From NCBI RefSeq assembly GCF_000002865.3, contig NW_001865043.1, forward strand, positions 956,872 to 1,020,871: a stretch of DNA of 64,000 nt, read 5' to 3'. This document shows positions 10,397-23,179 of this stretch, in pieces. A program made the position numbers and the translations under genes. Source of the stretch: Monosiga brevicollis MX1. Its lineage: Eukaryota; Opisthokonta; Choanoflagellata; Craspedida; Salpingoecidae. Every line of letters begins with the position of its first letter. The first letter of the stretch is position 1. The notes under the pieces are model-generated. The model saw only the letters and a program-made list of their open reading frames with translations, did no database searches and was not told the origin of the DNA.

Positions 10397-13300
10397 TCAA
10401 ACAGGCGTCATGTTCAGACCCAAGGGATGAGGCAACACGTGCGGCGATGCACTGAGGAAACGCACAAGCATGCCCAAATCTTGACAAACGAAGCTGCCAT
10501 CCGGTTCCACAGTGCAATGCGAATACTCGGGGTCAACAATCACCTGTTTGATCTCAATGCCACCACGACTGTTACAGATATGCAGCCACACGTTGTAAGT
10601 GTTGACGCGCTGGAGCACAAAAGAGCCCGCCAGCGTTCCATTGCCCTCAAGCATGCCACGTGCTTGCGCTGCTGTTATACCGGCCGCTTCGGGAACACCG
10701 GAAAGCGGTCCACCCATGCTGTATCGCGAGGCACGCCCTGGGGAGATGCCTGAGCCAACAGGTGTAGCCGCTTGCGCCGTCGAGGGCCGGGTCGAGGATG
10801 GTGAAGTCATCAAATTAGCCCTTGAGTAATGTCCAGCAGCGTCTTCCTCCCGCACAGCGGGCAGCGCAGAAGGCATAGCGTGTCCCGGGGCCGTGCCACG
10901 GGAAGGCCGCGGTACAGCGCGAGAGCCCGCCGCTGGACCGGGCGCGGCCGAGCTGCGAGCGCCGTGAGTGACACTGGCAGGATTGGCATCTCCCTGATGG
11001 TAGGCGACTGAGCCCGAAGACAAGTTTGAGGCTGTATCAGCACTAGAACGGGCAGGGCGTTGCGCTCGGCTGTCTGTCTGCAGTCGGTAACGCTCAAAGT
11101 CAGAGGCCTCGTTCTTCTTGGGGCCCGGCATACCAGGCAGATCATCCAGGTTGATGATGGGACGGGATGGATGGCGCGGGTGTGCGACCGCGGGTGTCAA
11201 CGGCAAAGCGCCCTCGGACCCGACATCACCAGCGGACTGAGGCCGGCTAAATTGGCTACGGGCTCGATTGTGCTGTGGGTTGGGGGTGGAGGAGCGTGAC
11301 TCGCGCTGCGAGCGTGCAATCAACTCGTCCTTGGTCATGTATTCATCGCCCGTGTCTGGTCGAAAGTATGTACCCTCGTCATCGCGCGCTAGCACCAAGT
11401 AGTGGCCGTTCTCGCCGCGCACCAAACTCAACGCTTGCTCCTTGGGCATGTTAATACTTGAATGTGATGCAGCCTCCCGAGCCGGGCCCTCAGTCGTGAA
11501 GAGCTCCTGATAGACCTCTTCGTCCTCTTCGGTCTCCTCGGCGAGGCTGGTAGCACCCATGGAGGTGGGCGACAGGGGTTGAATGGTAGTGTAACCGTCT
11601 TCGGCATGGCGCAGGCTAATGTAACCCCCATCCAACTTTTGAATGCCCAAGGCCGTGCTCGGCAGCTGGTCCATGACGGCGCGCGAGTAAAGGCCACCGT
11701 TGCTGCGCTCGATGACAATGTAGGATTGATCCTCATCGCGCTGGCGCAATAGAGTAACGAGACGCTCAGCTCCATTCTCTTCCTGCAGGTGTTTGGTCAG
11801 AAGCTCCTTGAAATGTGAGGGCGGGAGAGAAAGGCCCTCGGCCACGGGTACACCTGAGGCGGGCGGCGCATTGGCCACCTTGACATATGAGCCATCATTG
11901 AGACGTTGAAGAGTGTGCACAGCTCCCGACTGGAGGCGGTAGCCGAGCAAATCGGGGCCCGCAAACGACTCTACGGTCACGGGCGTAAAATTGGCACCAG
12001 CCACCCGTTGTAGCATGGCTGCTGTAGGACCCGTATCACCCTCGAGGCCATCGTACAGCACAATGACGCGCATCTCCTTCGTCGTGTCCCCGGGTACATT
12101 TGGTACCGGCAGCACGGCGCCAGCATCGATGCGCTTAAAGTCAGTGAGATTTGAAAAGCCTTGGCCCTGCTTGCGAACCAGTAAAACCGCCGTTTCCATC
12201 AGCGTGTGCACGACCATGACATCGTCAGCGTCCTTTGAGGAGCGCACCGCCTTAAACTGGCCCGTGGGATCTGTCCGCAAGAACACATAACCTCCAGATG
12301 GACGATAGGCAATGATGCCTTCCTGCTGCTGGGTGTTGCCTCGGCGCACCAAGGGGACGGGCATGTACGAGCCAGCAGCCTCACGCATTAGTACGAGCAT
12401 GTGGTGTTGCTCATTTTCCAGCACGAGCAAGGAGGGCTCCTCCTTGTTTTCCTCCAACTGCAGGCCACGCGATTCACGACGATAGCCTGAGCGACCAGCT
12501 GCATACGCGACTTCGGGGGTCATGCCACCATAGAGGGATTCGTTCTCCGAGCTGCGACCGTGGGCAGGGGGGGAAGGCAGCAGCTGATCTTGGTAAATGT
12601 AATCCTCAAAATCTCGACTGCTTTTGCCAGGCTTGTCTGCAGCCCCGACAGTGTTGCTGCGGAAGAGTGGATTGGAAATGGTCATATTGAGGTGATCCTC
12701 ATCGCGAGATGCTTCCAAGGCCAGGGATGCCGTGTCATCGGTCAGCGGTGAAACCGCTAAAAAGCAGGAGCGAGCACAGTAAAAGCAAGGTCCCATGAGT
12801 CGTGTGACGGGGACTTTTGAGCATGGTGCGGTGCACAACGACGTACATGGCCGGCCCATGGCATGGCCAAAGGGGCCTTTTCTATCACGTGAAGGCCGCT
12901 GCGACAAAAGAAAAGGGGGGCAGTGAGCTGTCACTCGTCCGAAGCAGTTTGTGGCCGCCCGCGAAACAAGACCCAAAGGCTTGTAAGGAGGAGAGCAAGC
13001 ATGCACCTGTTGTCGACGGCGCCGCAGCCAAAAGAGCAGAATCAATACGAGAAGCAGAAGAGCCACGCCCACGACCACGCCCACGACGATATTCACGGTA
13101 CTGCGTGACATGCTCCCTCCACTGGCGCCTGCATGCACGGGGACACGTGTATGACGGGTTGGGTGAGGTAAATGAATGAATAGGGAGCTCGCGTGCCCAG
13201 TCGATGAGCGGCTATACACAGGAGGACAAAAACGTACCACGTGACCGGGCAAAAGCAAAGTTGTCGCAATCACAGTCAGCGGGCTCGCGGCCGGAGAATG

Positions 13301-15473
13301 TCAGGCTCGTTGCGGACGCTAGAGTGCTGTCGGCATTTTCGATTGCTTCCCGGGCCGACGCCTGGTTGTTGAGAGCCTCAGTACCACACACCATATCGCA
13401 CGCCTGGGACGAGGTCATGGCAACGGGAAAGGCGCTGCTGTCTGCTGTCAGTCGCACTTGCAGAGTCGCATGTGTCATGTTGCCGTAGCCATCCACGACT
13501 TCATTTCGAGCGATGGCGTTCGCATCGGTTGTCAGCGCCACGAGCAGTTGTTGAGTCAAGGCGTTCACGAGGTTGTTGGTGGTGTCAGTAGACAAGAGCG
13601 TCGAGTTGAGACCTAGGGCCACGAGAACCAGCGCCTGGGTCTCATCTATAGTCGGCGTTGTACATTCTACTCCGGTGGAGAGTGGGGGTGGGTGTGGAGG
13701 TGAGCATGGCAATGAGGCAAACAGGCGCTAAAAGGGGAGCAACATGCACATGGACACACGTGGACAGAAACAACGGTATTTCAACAAGAAAAAAAAGAAG
13801 AAAAACAAACAAATAAACAAAGCACGGGCGTACGCACGTTGCACGATACTCTCCGATGTGACGTTGGGCTGCGAGCACGAGCCACGACAGGCGGCAGGGC
13901 AGCCAATGAAAGCCCGAGTGCGAACGACTGATCCACACCAAGCAGACCACAGGGTCCAAGGTGAATAGTCATAAGCACCATCGCCAATGCAGCAGATGCC
14001 CGTGTCACATGACGCGGTGTCGGTTTGGGAATCGCCGACTTGAGCATCCCCACCACAGCCGGTCTCATCGCCGCCACACGAAGCAGCCTCACAAGTACGC
14101 GTTCGCTGGTAAATGCCCACACCGCACGAGACTGAGCAGCTGCCAAAGTTCGACCAAGTGCTCCAGGCAGCGTCCACAGGACAGCAAATGTTTGTGTTAC
14201 ACGCGAGGTAGTTTGTTTCCGTCTGTCCAACGGTGCCGCAGTCGGTGGTGCCCCCGGTGCCGGCCTGGCAGGTGCGTTCAACCGGGTAGCTACCGGAGCC
14301 ACATGTTCGGCTACAAGGTTGGGTGGGGGTCCAGGCCGTCCATTCGCCGACCACGCCACAGGCTGGCGGGACGGGGTCACAAGGGACGGTGGTGGTCTGC
14401 TCGTCGCCAGAGCAGGTCTGAGCGCCGCCGCAAGTAGCGTTGCTGCATTGGCGGGTGCGAGTGCGGACGCCACTGCCACAGGTGACGGAGCACGAAGAAG
14501 GCGTACTCCAAGCGGTCCAGGCCCCATCTACGGGGCAGCAGACTTCTGTGTCACAGGTGCGCGAGTCGGTGTCAGTTTCGCCGCTAGCAGCGCCATCACA
14601 TAGAGTGGCACCACCGCAGACAGGGGTACCGCAGGTGCGTTGGCGCGTTTCAGTCCCCTGACCACAGGTCACGGAACAATCGGACCAGGAGGACCATGTG
14701 TCCCAGGTCGCATCCTCGGGGCAGCAGCCCTCATTGCAAGACTGCGATTCCGAGTCTTCGTCACCGAGCGCAGCGCCATTGCAGAGCGTAATGTTTGTGG
14801 AGCAGTCGGCCAGTGTGCAGCTGCGCGTGCGACTCTGCGTGCCGCCTAGGCAGGAGGCGGAGCACGGGGACCAGGCACTCCACATGGACCACGTGTTGTT
14901 GGCCGGGCAGCAGGCTTCGTTACAGTCCTCAGTCTCAACCTGGGTGTCGTTGAGGGCAGCACCGTCGCAATTGACGGGTCCCAAGGGGCATGCTGAGGGC
15001 TGGCAAGTGCGCGAGCGGGTGCGTTGGCCACCTCCACAAGGGGCGGTGCAGGCGGACCAAGCAGACCAGCTCTCCCATTCACTGGGCAGAGGGCAGCAAG
15101 CCTCGTTGCAGGGGATAATGTCCGTCTCTGAAAAGCCAACCACGGTGTTTTTGCAGTCGGAGTCTGGCTGGTTGCTGGCACATTGCGTCACACTGCCGGA
15201 CGGGGCCTCACAAAAGCGCTCGGCATGCTGGGTGCCTCCGGCGCAGGACGCCGAGCACAAGGTGGTCGGGGACCAAGCCGACCAAGCGGGGTAGGCGCAG
15301 CAAGCGTTGCTTTCGCAGCCTCCATCGCAGCAGACAAACCCGTTCCCGGTATCACAGCATGTTTGCTCATCGGCACAGTCAAGACCGCTAGAGCCACACG
15401 GTGCAGCATCAAGCTGCGGCAGGCTCAGCGCAAGCACCAGGGCTAAACCGACGAGGGCCAACCTACGAAACAT
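10397..15473 (-). CDS. Transmembrane protein: TSP1 repeats, TM, cytoplasmic repeat array, SH2-like domain
   Basis: Minus-strand gene starting at ATG 15473 with a signal peptide (MFRRLALVGLALVLALSLP). A Cys-rich stretch is followed by seven clear thrombospondin type 1 repeats plus one degenerate one (about 15330-13850), each with WSxWS and CSxxCGxGxxxRxRxC motifs. A second ectodomain exon (about 13670-13240) has sequons but no family I know. A single membrane span (VVGVVVGVALLLLVLILLFW, about 13100-13045) is followed by RRRR, giving type I topology. The long tail has acidic Tyr motifs (DYIYQDQL, ESLYGGM, EEVYQEL), about eight degenerate repeats of the form LxxxxGxYhxLxRxxxGxY (about 12455-11310), a Ser/Pro-rich linker, and a C-terminal SH2-like domain (about 10690-10430). 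That domain has GITAAQARGMLEGNG then GSFVLQRV in place of FLVRES, so the usual phosphotyrosine-binding Arg is Gln. The stop is at 10397-10399. The exact donor after the TM exon is unsettled. Confidence 0.8.
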
Positions 15474-15890
15474 GGCAGTGGGTGCCCACCGAGCCACACC
15501 CAGCCGGTCTCGTACAGCCTGACTTTCAGCTGATGCTGTGATTAGGGTGGACCGCAGCCCTGGGGGCCTGTGTGGGAGCGAGCAAAGGGGAAGCGACCAC
15601 CCGCGCTGCCACCCATCACCCAGCACCCCAACGTTTGTGTCAGGGCTACCTCGATCATCAACAACCGACCGGAAACCATCCAAGCCCCCTCGTACCAGAA
15701 CCGTGTCCCCCAACAAATGCAGGGGAATGCCACTGATCAAGTCAAACGCACACCCACACCCATACGGCCGCCAAAAGTACCCCTTGATAGCCGTACCGCC
15801 TCTCCGTCTCGTTCCTTCTCTGTTCTCGGTGTCGATGTGTGGGCGTGGTGTCAAAAGCCCGCCCACTACATCTGACGTTTGTGTGTGTAT

Positions 15891-15954
<64 letters not shown>
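15891..15954. repeat. (TG)n microsatellite
   Basis: A pure TG run that ends directly at an N gap, so the repeat probably caused the break and its true length is unknown. Confidence 0.95.
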
Positions 15955-16071
15955 NNNNNNNNNNNNNNNNNNNNNNNNNNNNNNNNNNNNNNNNNNNNNN
16001 NNNNNNNNNNNNNNNNNNNNNNNNNNNNNNNNNNNNNNNNNNNNNNNNNNNNNNNNNNNNNNNNNNNNNNN
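15955..16071. other. Assembly gap (N run)
   Basis: 117 undetermined bases between the TG tract and the SmB 5' region. Confidence 1.
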
Positions 16072-16203
16072 CCATGTGTCAGTGCCGAGGGTGGGATGTG
16101 GGAAAAAAACAATCGAGTTTTGGCTCAAATCAAGTTCAAGTGTAACAGTGGGGTCACTTTTTGGGGACGTGGAAGCCGGTTCGCTGACCGATCCACCGCC
16201 ACG

Positions 16204-16264
16204 ATGGTGCGTACTGCCAACTCGTCGTCTCAGCTGACTGTCTCAGCCGGCCCGGGATGGGATG

Positions 16265-16302
<38 letters not shown>

Positions 16303-17534
16303 ACAGGCACGCACAGGCACCCTCTGCTGCAGAAAGGCAGCCTGGCAGGCGAGCGTGGACCCGTGGCCTCCCTTAATGCATTACGGGTGCTTGATTCTTC
16401 GAGGCCCTGGGTTTCAACGACACTGGACGTTCCCTGCTTTTGAGACATGCTCGGCCAGTCACCCTCGCCGTCAGACAAGCAGCTGGACAATGAGCTCAGC
16501 ATGCCAAGAGATTGGCATGCTGACACAGGCACATCGATCATCTGGGTGCCGTGTGTTGCCATTGTTCAGACATCCAGGGAACCACAGCCTGGACACAATC
16601 GATCTGGCTCAGCTGGGATCGCATTCTTGGCTCGCCGCTCACCGTCATCGCCTGCTTGCTCGCTTGCTTGCTCAACTGTGCAGCCGCCGGGCAAGAGCAA
16701 CAAGATTGCACAGTTCCTGAACTACCGCATGCGCATCACCACCGATGATGGCCGCTACTTGATCGGTACTTTCATGGCCTACGACAAGCACATGAACATT
16801 ATCCTGGCCGACTGCGAGGAGCACAGGAAGGTCAGTGCCGCAGTCCAACCAACACTGCCCCTTTGCATGCAGCCTGGCCATTCATCATCTTGGCCCGCAG
16901 GCACACGTGCACGCATTACAAGGCTTTGCTCATGTCTACCGAATCTGCGATCCGCACATTCTTTCGCTCTTCTCAACGGTCTCGTAGGTCAAGCCCAAGA
17001 AGGGTGCCGACGAGAAGGAGGAGAAGCGTACACTGGGTCTCATCCTATTACGTGGCGAGAACGTCTTGGGTCTCTCCATCGAGGGCCCACCCCCACAAGA
17101 GGTATGCAGCTTCCGAGCCTCATTCGCTGCACCGGTTTCAAGTGGCGATTCGCTCATCACACGATATCCCTCACACGCAACTGACACGTTTCACCTCAAA
17201 TCTCTCACAGGACAAGCGCACGATCAAGCTGGCAGCCCCTGGTCCTGGCGTTGGTGTTGCCGCTGGTCGCGGCATCGCGCCCACTATTGGCGCGGCTCCC
17301 ACGGGCCTGATGGCCCCGGGCCGCGGTGTTGGTGCCCCGGCACCTGGTCACATGATGCCTGGACCACCCGGCATGGGCCCGCCCGGCATGGGCCCCCCTG
17401 GTATGGGCCCCCCTGGTATGGGTCCCCCTGGCATGGGCCCGCCTGGCATGGGCCCGCCTGGCATGGGCCCCCCGCCTGGCTTCCGTCCCGGAGGTCCACC
17501 TATGGGCCCCCCTCCCGGCTTCCGCCCTCAGTAA
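16204..17534 (+). CDS. SNRPB: Small nuclear ribonucleoprotein SmB
   Basis: A core spliceosomal Sm protein. Exon 2 (16684-16830) encodes [15 protein letters not shown] and [20 protein letters not shown], the Sm1 motif. Exon 3 (16988-17101) encodes [19 protein letters not shown] and SIEGPPPQE, the Sm2 motif. Exon 4 (17211-17534) carries the Gly/Pro/Met-rich tail with about seven GMGPP units, ending PPGFRPQ, as in animal SmB/N tails that bind WW-type proteins. The start is inferred: ATG 16204-16206 sits directly against a donor (GTGCGT), and splicing to the acceptor before 16684 gives M-P-P-G-K-S-N-K, close to the known short SmB N-terminus. The intron would hold a (CA)n tract at about 16265-16298. 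Other start exons are possible. The three downstream exons are secure. Confidence 0.9.
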
Positions 17535-18209
17535 GCCCGAGGCTTCATTGCGCACGCATTTGTGCGCTTGAGAGGCATTGAGTGCCCCCCTTCCCTCCCT
17601 TTTGGCCGGTGCATGGCGCAGAGCCACACCGTCCATTTTTTTTCTTGCTTCTTTACCCTTGCTTGCATGCCCGTCCCCTTTTCCATCCGTCTTGGTTTTC
17701 CTTTTTCCTTTATTTTTTTTTTTTTTTTTGGATCTGTTGGACCACTGGCTATTCTGGATGTTGTTGAAGCGGCTACCTGTTTTATTGCTGTCACCGTTTA
17801 AGCAGGGTGACAGTCAATTTTTTTTGGGTCGGCTTGGTGGTTTGATTTGGTTGGGCTGGAACGTGCTTTCTCGTCCAAACGGCTGTCCGTTTATCTCGTG
17901 TGTTGTCTTCTTATGTGTCACTCCTGCCTGAATCGAATCTCCAACAAACGGCTTCACAGCGTTGCATGCCGAGACCAACTGATGAGCTAAGCACTTTTGA
18001 CTCTGCTTCCAGTTTGATCCGTCAAATTTTTTCCTCGTGGCTCATGGGACGGTTCTACCACCAACCGATGGCAAGATACACACTGGTCATTCTTTCTTTC
18101 TTTCTACACACTGGACCACCATGGCCAAAGGGTCTGGGCTATCATACACCGACACGGCCTTATTAGTTACGAAGAAACACCGCCAGAAAACATTGGGGTG
18201 CCGACACCT
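17535..18209. other. Intergenic between convergent SmB and PRC1 genes
   Basis: T-rich 3' flank of SmB (poly-T at 17700-17730) followed by the 3' flank of the minus-strand PRC1-like gene. No gene recognised. Confidence 0.55.
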
Positions 18210-20567
18210 TCACTCCTCGTCATCCAGGTCTCCCAATCGCGTTGACATGAGATTGCCGCGAAGCTCGCGCTGTGAGCAAAGAGAGAAGAAACAAACAAGA
18301 ACGTGATCAACAGCAACGCGTGAGCGTCGGCTCCTAGACTCTTTTGAACCAAACAGACTACAACCATCCTCTTCAACGCACCTCAAAGGATGTGGGCGAA
18401 AGCACAGAGAGGGAAGGCTCAAGCCAGGGTGCCGTCGAGCTGTCTCCACAAATGGAGCCCAAGCCCTATTATTTGAACAAAGTCCCACCATAAGGACGGA
18501 TGAGACAAATCCGAAAGACGCTGTCGCATCCAGGCATACACTCACTCGAGCTAGTGACTGGCGCGAATACAGCTTCTTGACTGGTGAAGCCTGCTTTGCC
18601 CGAGCAGCCTTGGCCTGCAGCTTGGATGAAGTCATGGGCTGTGCCTTCATGGGCGAAGAGACGGTCGACTCATTACGCAAGCTCAGAGGCACCCGCTTTG
18701 GAGTCTTGCCGGCGGCCGTGAGCGCCGTGTTACGTCGCTTAGCACTTGTGGGCGTGCGTGCGACCGCTTTGGTGACCCGACGCGGGGTCAGCGGTGTGGA
18801 GCCGTACAGCATCTCATGTTCTGTCTGGTTCTTGGCGCGTTGCCGACGTTGTTCAGCCTCCAGATGTTGCTTCTCCTGCTGGCGACGTCGCTCATCCTCC
18901 AAGGTCTCCAGATACGGGTTGCCGTTCACCTGCAGGAAAAGGATGCATTTTGTTTGACAATCGCTGTGATGAGAAAAAAGCCGCTGTACAACTGTCAAGA
19001 GCAAGGAGGAGTCATCCGCATTGCCAGCGAGGCAGAACATGCAGCGAAAGCGAACCAGGAAGACTTCGCCATGCTCATCCTCCCAGTCCTGAATGCGCCG
19101 TTCCGCTAGCTTTGCGCTCTTAGCCATACGATCCAAGCGAGCCAGTAGGCCACCGCGATTGCGTAGTCGATCCTCGTCGGTCGTAGCTGCCAGCTTTGTT
19201 CGATAGGACTCTATGACGTCGGCGGCCGCAAACAAATCCTTCTGGGATTGATATTGTTCCTGCAAATTGGCAATGGCTGCCTCCATTGCTCGGAGCACCT
19301 GTAATTGCCAAGCAACCACCACATTCAAGAAACCGTCAGCACACGCCAAAAACAACCCAGCTCACAACCTACGCACTGCAGATTGCGGGCGCCCTGTCCC
19401 GCGATCATGCAGCGAACGCAACACCACAGAATCAATGCGACCAATCCGTACCTCTTCACGCCGTTCCTCAGGGACATGGTGCCAAGCGTCATCGTCTTCA
19501 TTGGCTGCGTCGATTTGCAGCTCATCCTCGAGAAATTCCTGACGCTCAATCTCACCGACGAAACATTTGCGCCACCACTTACAAAGGGCTTGATAGCGCT
19601 TGGCCAGAACCACCGGGAGCTTGGCCCGCTGAATCTCGTCCAGCCCCAAGTTTGCCTCGCGGATGATGCGGAGGGAGTCACCGTGGGGGGGCGGGGTATG
19701 CGCCTTGGCTTCGCGTGCGGCAGCTGATGGGAGGCCCAGCTGCTTACACACGACACGGCGCGCGCTCATATCCACTTCAAGCTCGGCCCAGCGACGATGC
19801 AGGTTGACCCAGGCCAAATTCACCATTTCATCCAGCTGGTCCTTGATACGCTGGAGCTTGTCTTGCAGGTGGCGCAAGCGACCGATGTTTTCAACTGACA
19901 GGGGTAGTGCGGCCACGTTCTCAATCACTCCTCGCTCAAAGTCATCCTCGGGCTCGTATGCAAGCTCGTGCCAGAGGGCCTGAATGGATCCCACGGTAGG
20001 CGCCACGGCTGACTGCCGCTCCTCCAGCTCACGCTCGATTTCGTGGAGGCGAGATTTGAGGCGCTCTATGCAGGCCTGTGAGATGTCGTTGTCGGCACAG
20101 AGGGGCGCCTCCTCTGGGCTCAGATCCAGTGTTCTGGCCAGGCCTCCCATGCGTGTCTCGAGGAACGAGCGCTCCTCGAGTCGCTGAAATTTGATTTCTT
20201 CAAGCTCCTGTACGCGAGACTCGAGGTCAGCATCAAGGCGGAGCAGTGAGTATTCCGTGTCAACGGTTAGGAGGGGCTCTGCGTCTTCGAGCTGCAGCTC
20301 GGCGCGTAAACCTTGCAGCTTCATCCGATTCTCTGCGACGAGCTGCACGATGGCGTCACACTGTTTCTGCTCCTCGGCCGCGAGCTCATCCACCAGCTGC
20401 TGAATGTGGCCCACAACTTCATTTTGGCGCGCCAGCTGTTCATCTTCCTCCAGGCCCAGGCGGGTCCAGAGCTTGGCCAAGCGCTGCCATGTCGGCAGCA
20501 GCGCATCCTGCGCGCGCGTCATCAACGCTTCTGCCATGGCGCCTTTCTTCACCGATGCAGATTTCAA
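18210..20567 (-). CDS. PRC1: PRC1/Ase1/MAP65 family microtubule crosslinker
   Basis: Minus-strand gene. The first large exon (20567 to about 19440) is almost entirely alpha-helical coiled coil, with the family's opening layout 'LAKLWTRLGLEEDEQ', then VDELAAEEQKQCDAIVQLV, and a conserved central block with KYPVV-like 'AKLPVVLAKRYQALCKWW'. The second and third exons carry the microtubule-binding spectrin-like part (QSQKDLFAAADVIESY; GGLLARLDRMAKSAKLAERR; WEDEHGEVFLV) and then NPYLETLEDERRRQQEKQ. The basic, Ser/Thr-Pro-rich tail includes EMLYGSTPLTPRR, similar to the 'YGTTP' region of PRC1 and a likely CDK target. The stop is at 18210-18212. The family bundles antiparallel microtubules in the spindle midzone for cytokinesis. 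Met codons at 20567 and 20537 are both possible starts. Confidence 0.88.
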
Positions 20568-20647
20568 ATTGCGGCGGGAACTTGATATTGTGCGTTGAAA
20601 ATTACACTATGGCCAATCGCCTTCACAACCTGGAAAGGATGACTTTC

Positions 20648-20692
20648 TCTCTCTGTGTCTCTCTGTGTCTCTCTGTGTCTCTCTCTCTCTCA
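20648..20692. repeat. CTCTCTGTGT-type short repeat in a divergent promoter region
   Basis: Several copies of TCTCTGTG followed by a CT run, between the PRC1-like and CFAP119-like start codons. Confidence 0.8.
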
Positions 20693-20827
20693 CATTCTGA
20701 ACAAGCAGCGCGCGAGTCAGGTCAACCCCCCCCTCCCTTCCCCGCCTGGGGACGCGATTGCTGCGCTTTCGAGCGATAGCAGCTACCATAGGCTTGGGGG
20801 CGAGGCGACGCCACAAGCAGCAGCGCC

Positions 20828-22500
20828 ATGTCGAAACGCAAGACCCTGTCAGCCGTCAAGGGCAAGGGCAGCAAGATGGAACTTGCACCCACCGAGTCCC
20901 TCAAGACGATGGAGGAATTTGCGGTGGGTTCGGCCGCTTGATCGCCCTCTGATCTTGTGACCACCCCGGCGCTTCCATCACCTCGGTTCTCGCCGCGATC
21001 CCTCTTGCTCTTGCTTTTCTGTGCTGACTGCTCCCGTGCAACCTGTGCCATCCTCTTTTCTTGTCCCCGTGTTTTGGGCCACACAGGCAGAGGATTGGCA
21101 CCAACACTTACAACCCAAGGCACTCGCTTTTCGGCACTCGCTGGCCAGCAATGCTCGCGACACCATCGGGCTGCTTGATATGACGAACCCAAAGACATTG
21201 CTACCGTGCGTTGGAAGGAGGGGCAGTCGGTTTGCGACGATGGGGGTTGGGGCACAAGGATAGTATAGCGGCAAGTTCATGGCGTCTCATCTCTTGATGC
21301 TCCGGACTGCTGCTGCTCATTCCGGGAATTAGACATGTCATTCAAAAGCTGGGCCTTGCTGCGCCCGAAAGTAGCATGCGGGATAATGCCATTGCAGGAC
21401 TCTACATGCGTGCCATCGCGTATGTTCCTGTCGTCGTCGCTACCCCCTCCCCTCCCTCGCCTTTATGAAACGCAAGCTTTCATCGTTTGCGCATCATGCG
21501 ATTGGCCATAGGCATGCGCGCCGGTTCCACTTCACGCCCGTGGCCGCCTCAGCTTTGGTTGAGGTTGTGGGTCAGCTGCTCGCGCGGGTGGAGGGCAGCG
21601 CCACGCAAGATGCGCAGGTGGACTTTCTCAAGGATATCTTGACAACTCACGGACGGGTGGCTGCCTGGGTGCCCGGCTCGCCGATGTATGATTTTCATGG
21701 TCAACCCATCCTAACCGCCGCTACTGACTTTCTGTCTGAAAGGTAAGGGCAAGTTTGTTTGCTTTTGCAAACGAGCGCACACATTCGGGTGCATAGTCGT
21801 CTTTGGGAAAGGTGGACGTGGAGGTGGATGTGGCAGCGCTGGAGCCATCTGCTAGCCCGTGCCCTTAAGATTGACTTGCTGACTCAAATGTCCGGTCGCC
21901 TGTTCGCAGCTTTGTCTTGCATCACCGACTGTACGAGAACTTTTTCCGCACCCCAGCGACCGTCAGTGAAGCGCGCATCAGCACGACCAAAGTTCTGGCC
22001 CCGCTCGAGTCTGTTGCCCGGGTCGCTCCGTTGGCGCAGGCCTTAACTGCTTCAGAAGTTCGCGATCACCTCAAGGCTCAAAAGGTAAGCAGGGCTTTCA
22101 GGGCAAGCGCAGGACAAGGAACTGTTCACCCCCCCCCCCTGATTCCGAAGAGTGGTTTTGGCTCATGTGGGACCGTGGTCAAAACGTTGCAGATGACGGG
22201 TGGACTCGGGGGGGTCTTGCCTCAAGAGCTCAACCCATTTCAGGTAATCACTGCGGCCTCTTGTGTGGTCTGGCTCCGTGATTGAAAGGGGTTCTTCTCA
22301 TGCCATGCATTCCATGTCTGGATCCATTTATCGGCCCTTTCTTGATTCTGGGACAGGCCAAGCGTATTATTCAGCAAGTGATTGCGGATTTCACAGAGCA
22401 GCAGCAACAGCAACAGCACCAACAACAGCAGCAGCAGACTCAACCTACCCGATTACATCATGGGGTACGCAGCGCGACCCAAACCCCGAACCTGGCATGA
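20828..22500 (+). CDS. Conserved helical protein, possibly CFAP119/CCDC189-like
   Basis: Seven to eight exons join in frame from ATG 20828 to TGA 22498-22500. The first exon (MSKRKTLSAVKGKGSKME) is basic. Then follow DWHQHLQPKALAFRHSL, ARDTIGLLDMTNPKTLLPHV, AIAGLYMRAIAHARRFHFTP, DAQVDFLKDILTTHG and SFVLHHRLYENFFRTPATV. The last exon ends in a Gln-rich stretch encoded by CAG/CAA repeats (about 22397-22440). The order of a leucine-rich N-terminal helix, a 'VKDILxxHxxxxP' block and an 'FRHxxLYxxxFTP' block resembles the axonemal protein CFAP119 (CCDC189/C16orf93). I give that as a suggestion only. The start is about 260 bp from the divergent PRC1-like start, so they may share a promoter region. 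Confidence 0.6.

Positions 22501-23179
<679 letters not shown>

Larger units (their letters stand above)
15474..16203. other. Divergent upstream region with TG tract and gap
   Basis: The region between the divergent TSP1/SH2 and SmB genes. It holds a TG tract and an assembly gap. No gene is supported; the His-Thr and Cys-Val frames here come from the dinucleotide repeat. Confidence 0.6.

Noticed and set aside
13728-16112. Single 794-codon minus frame beginning in a His-Thr run and N residues
   Set aside because: Only the part from Met at 15473 is real; the upstream part is antisense TG repeat and assembly gap.
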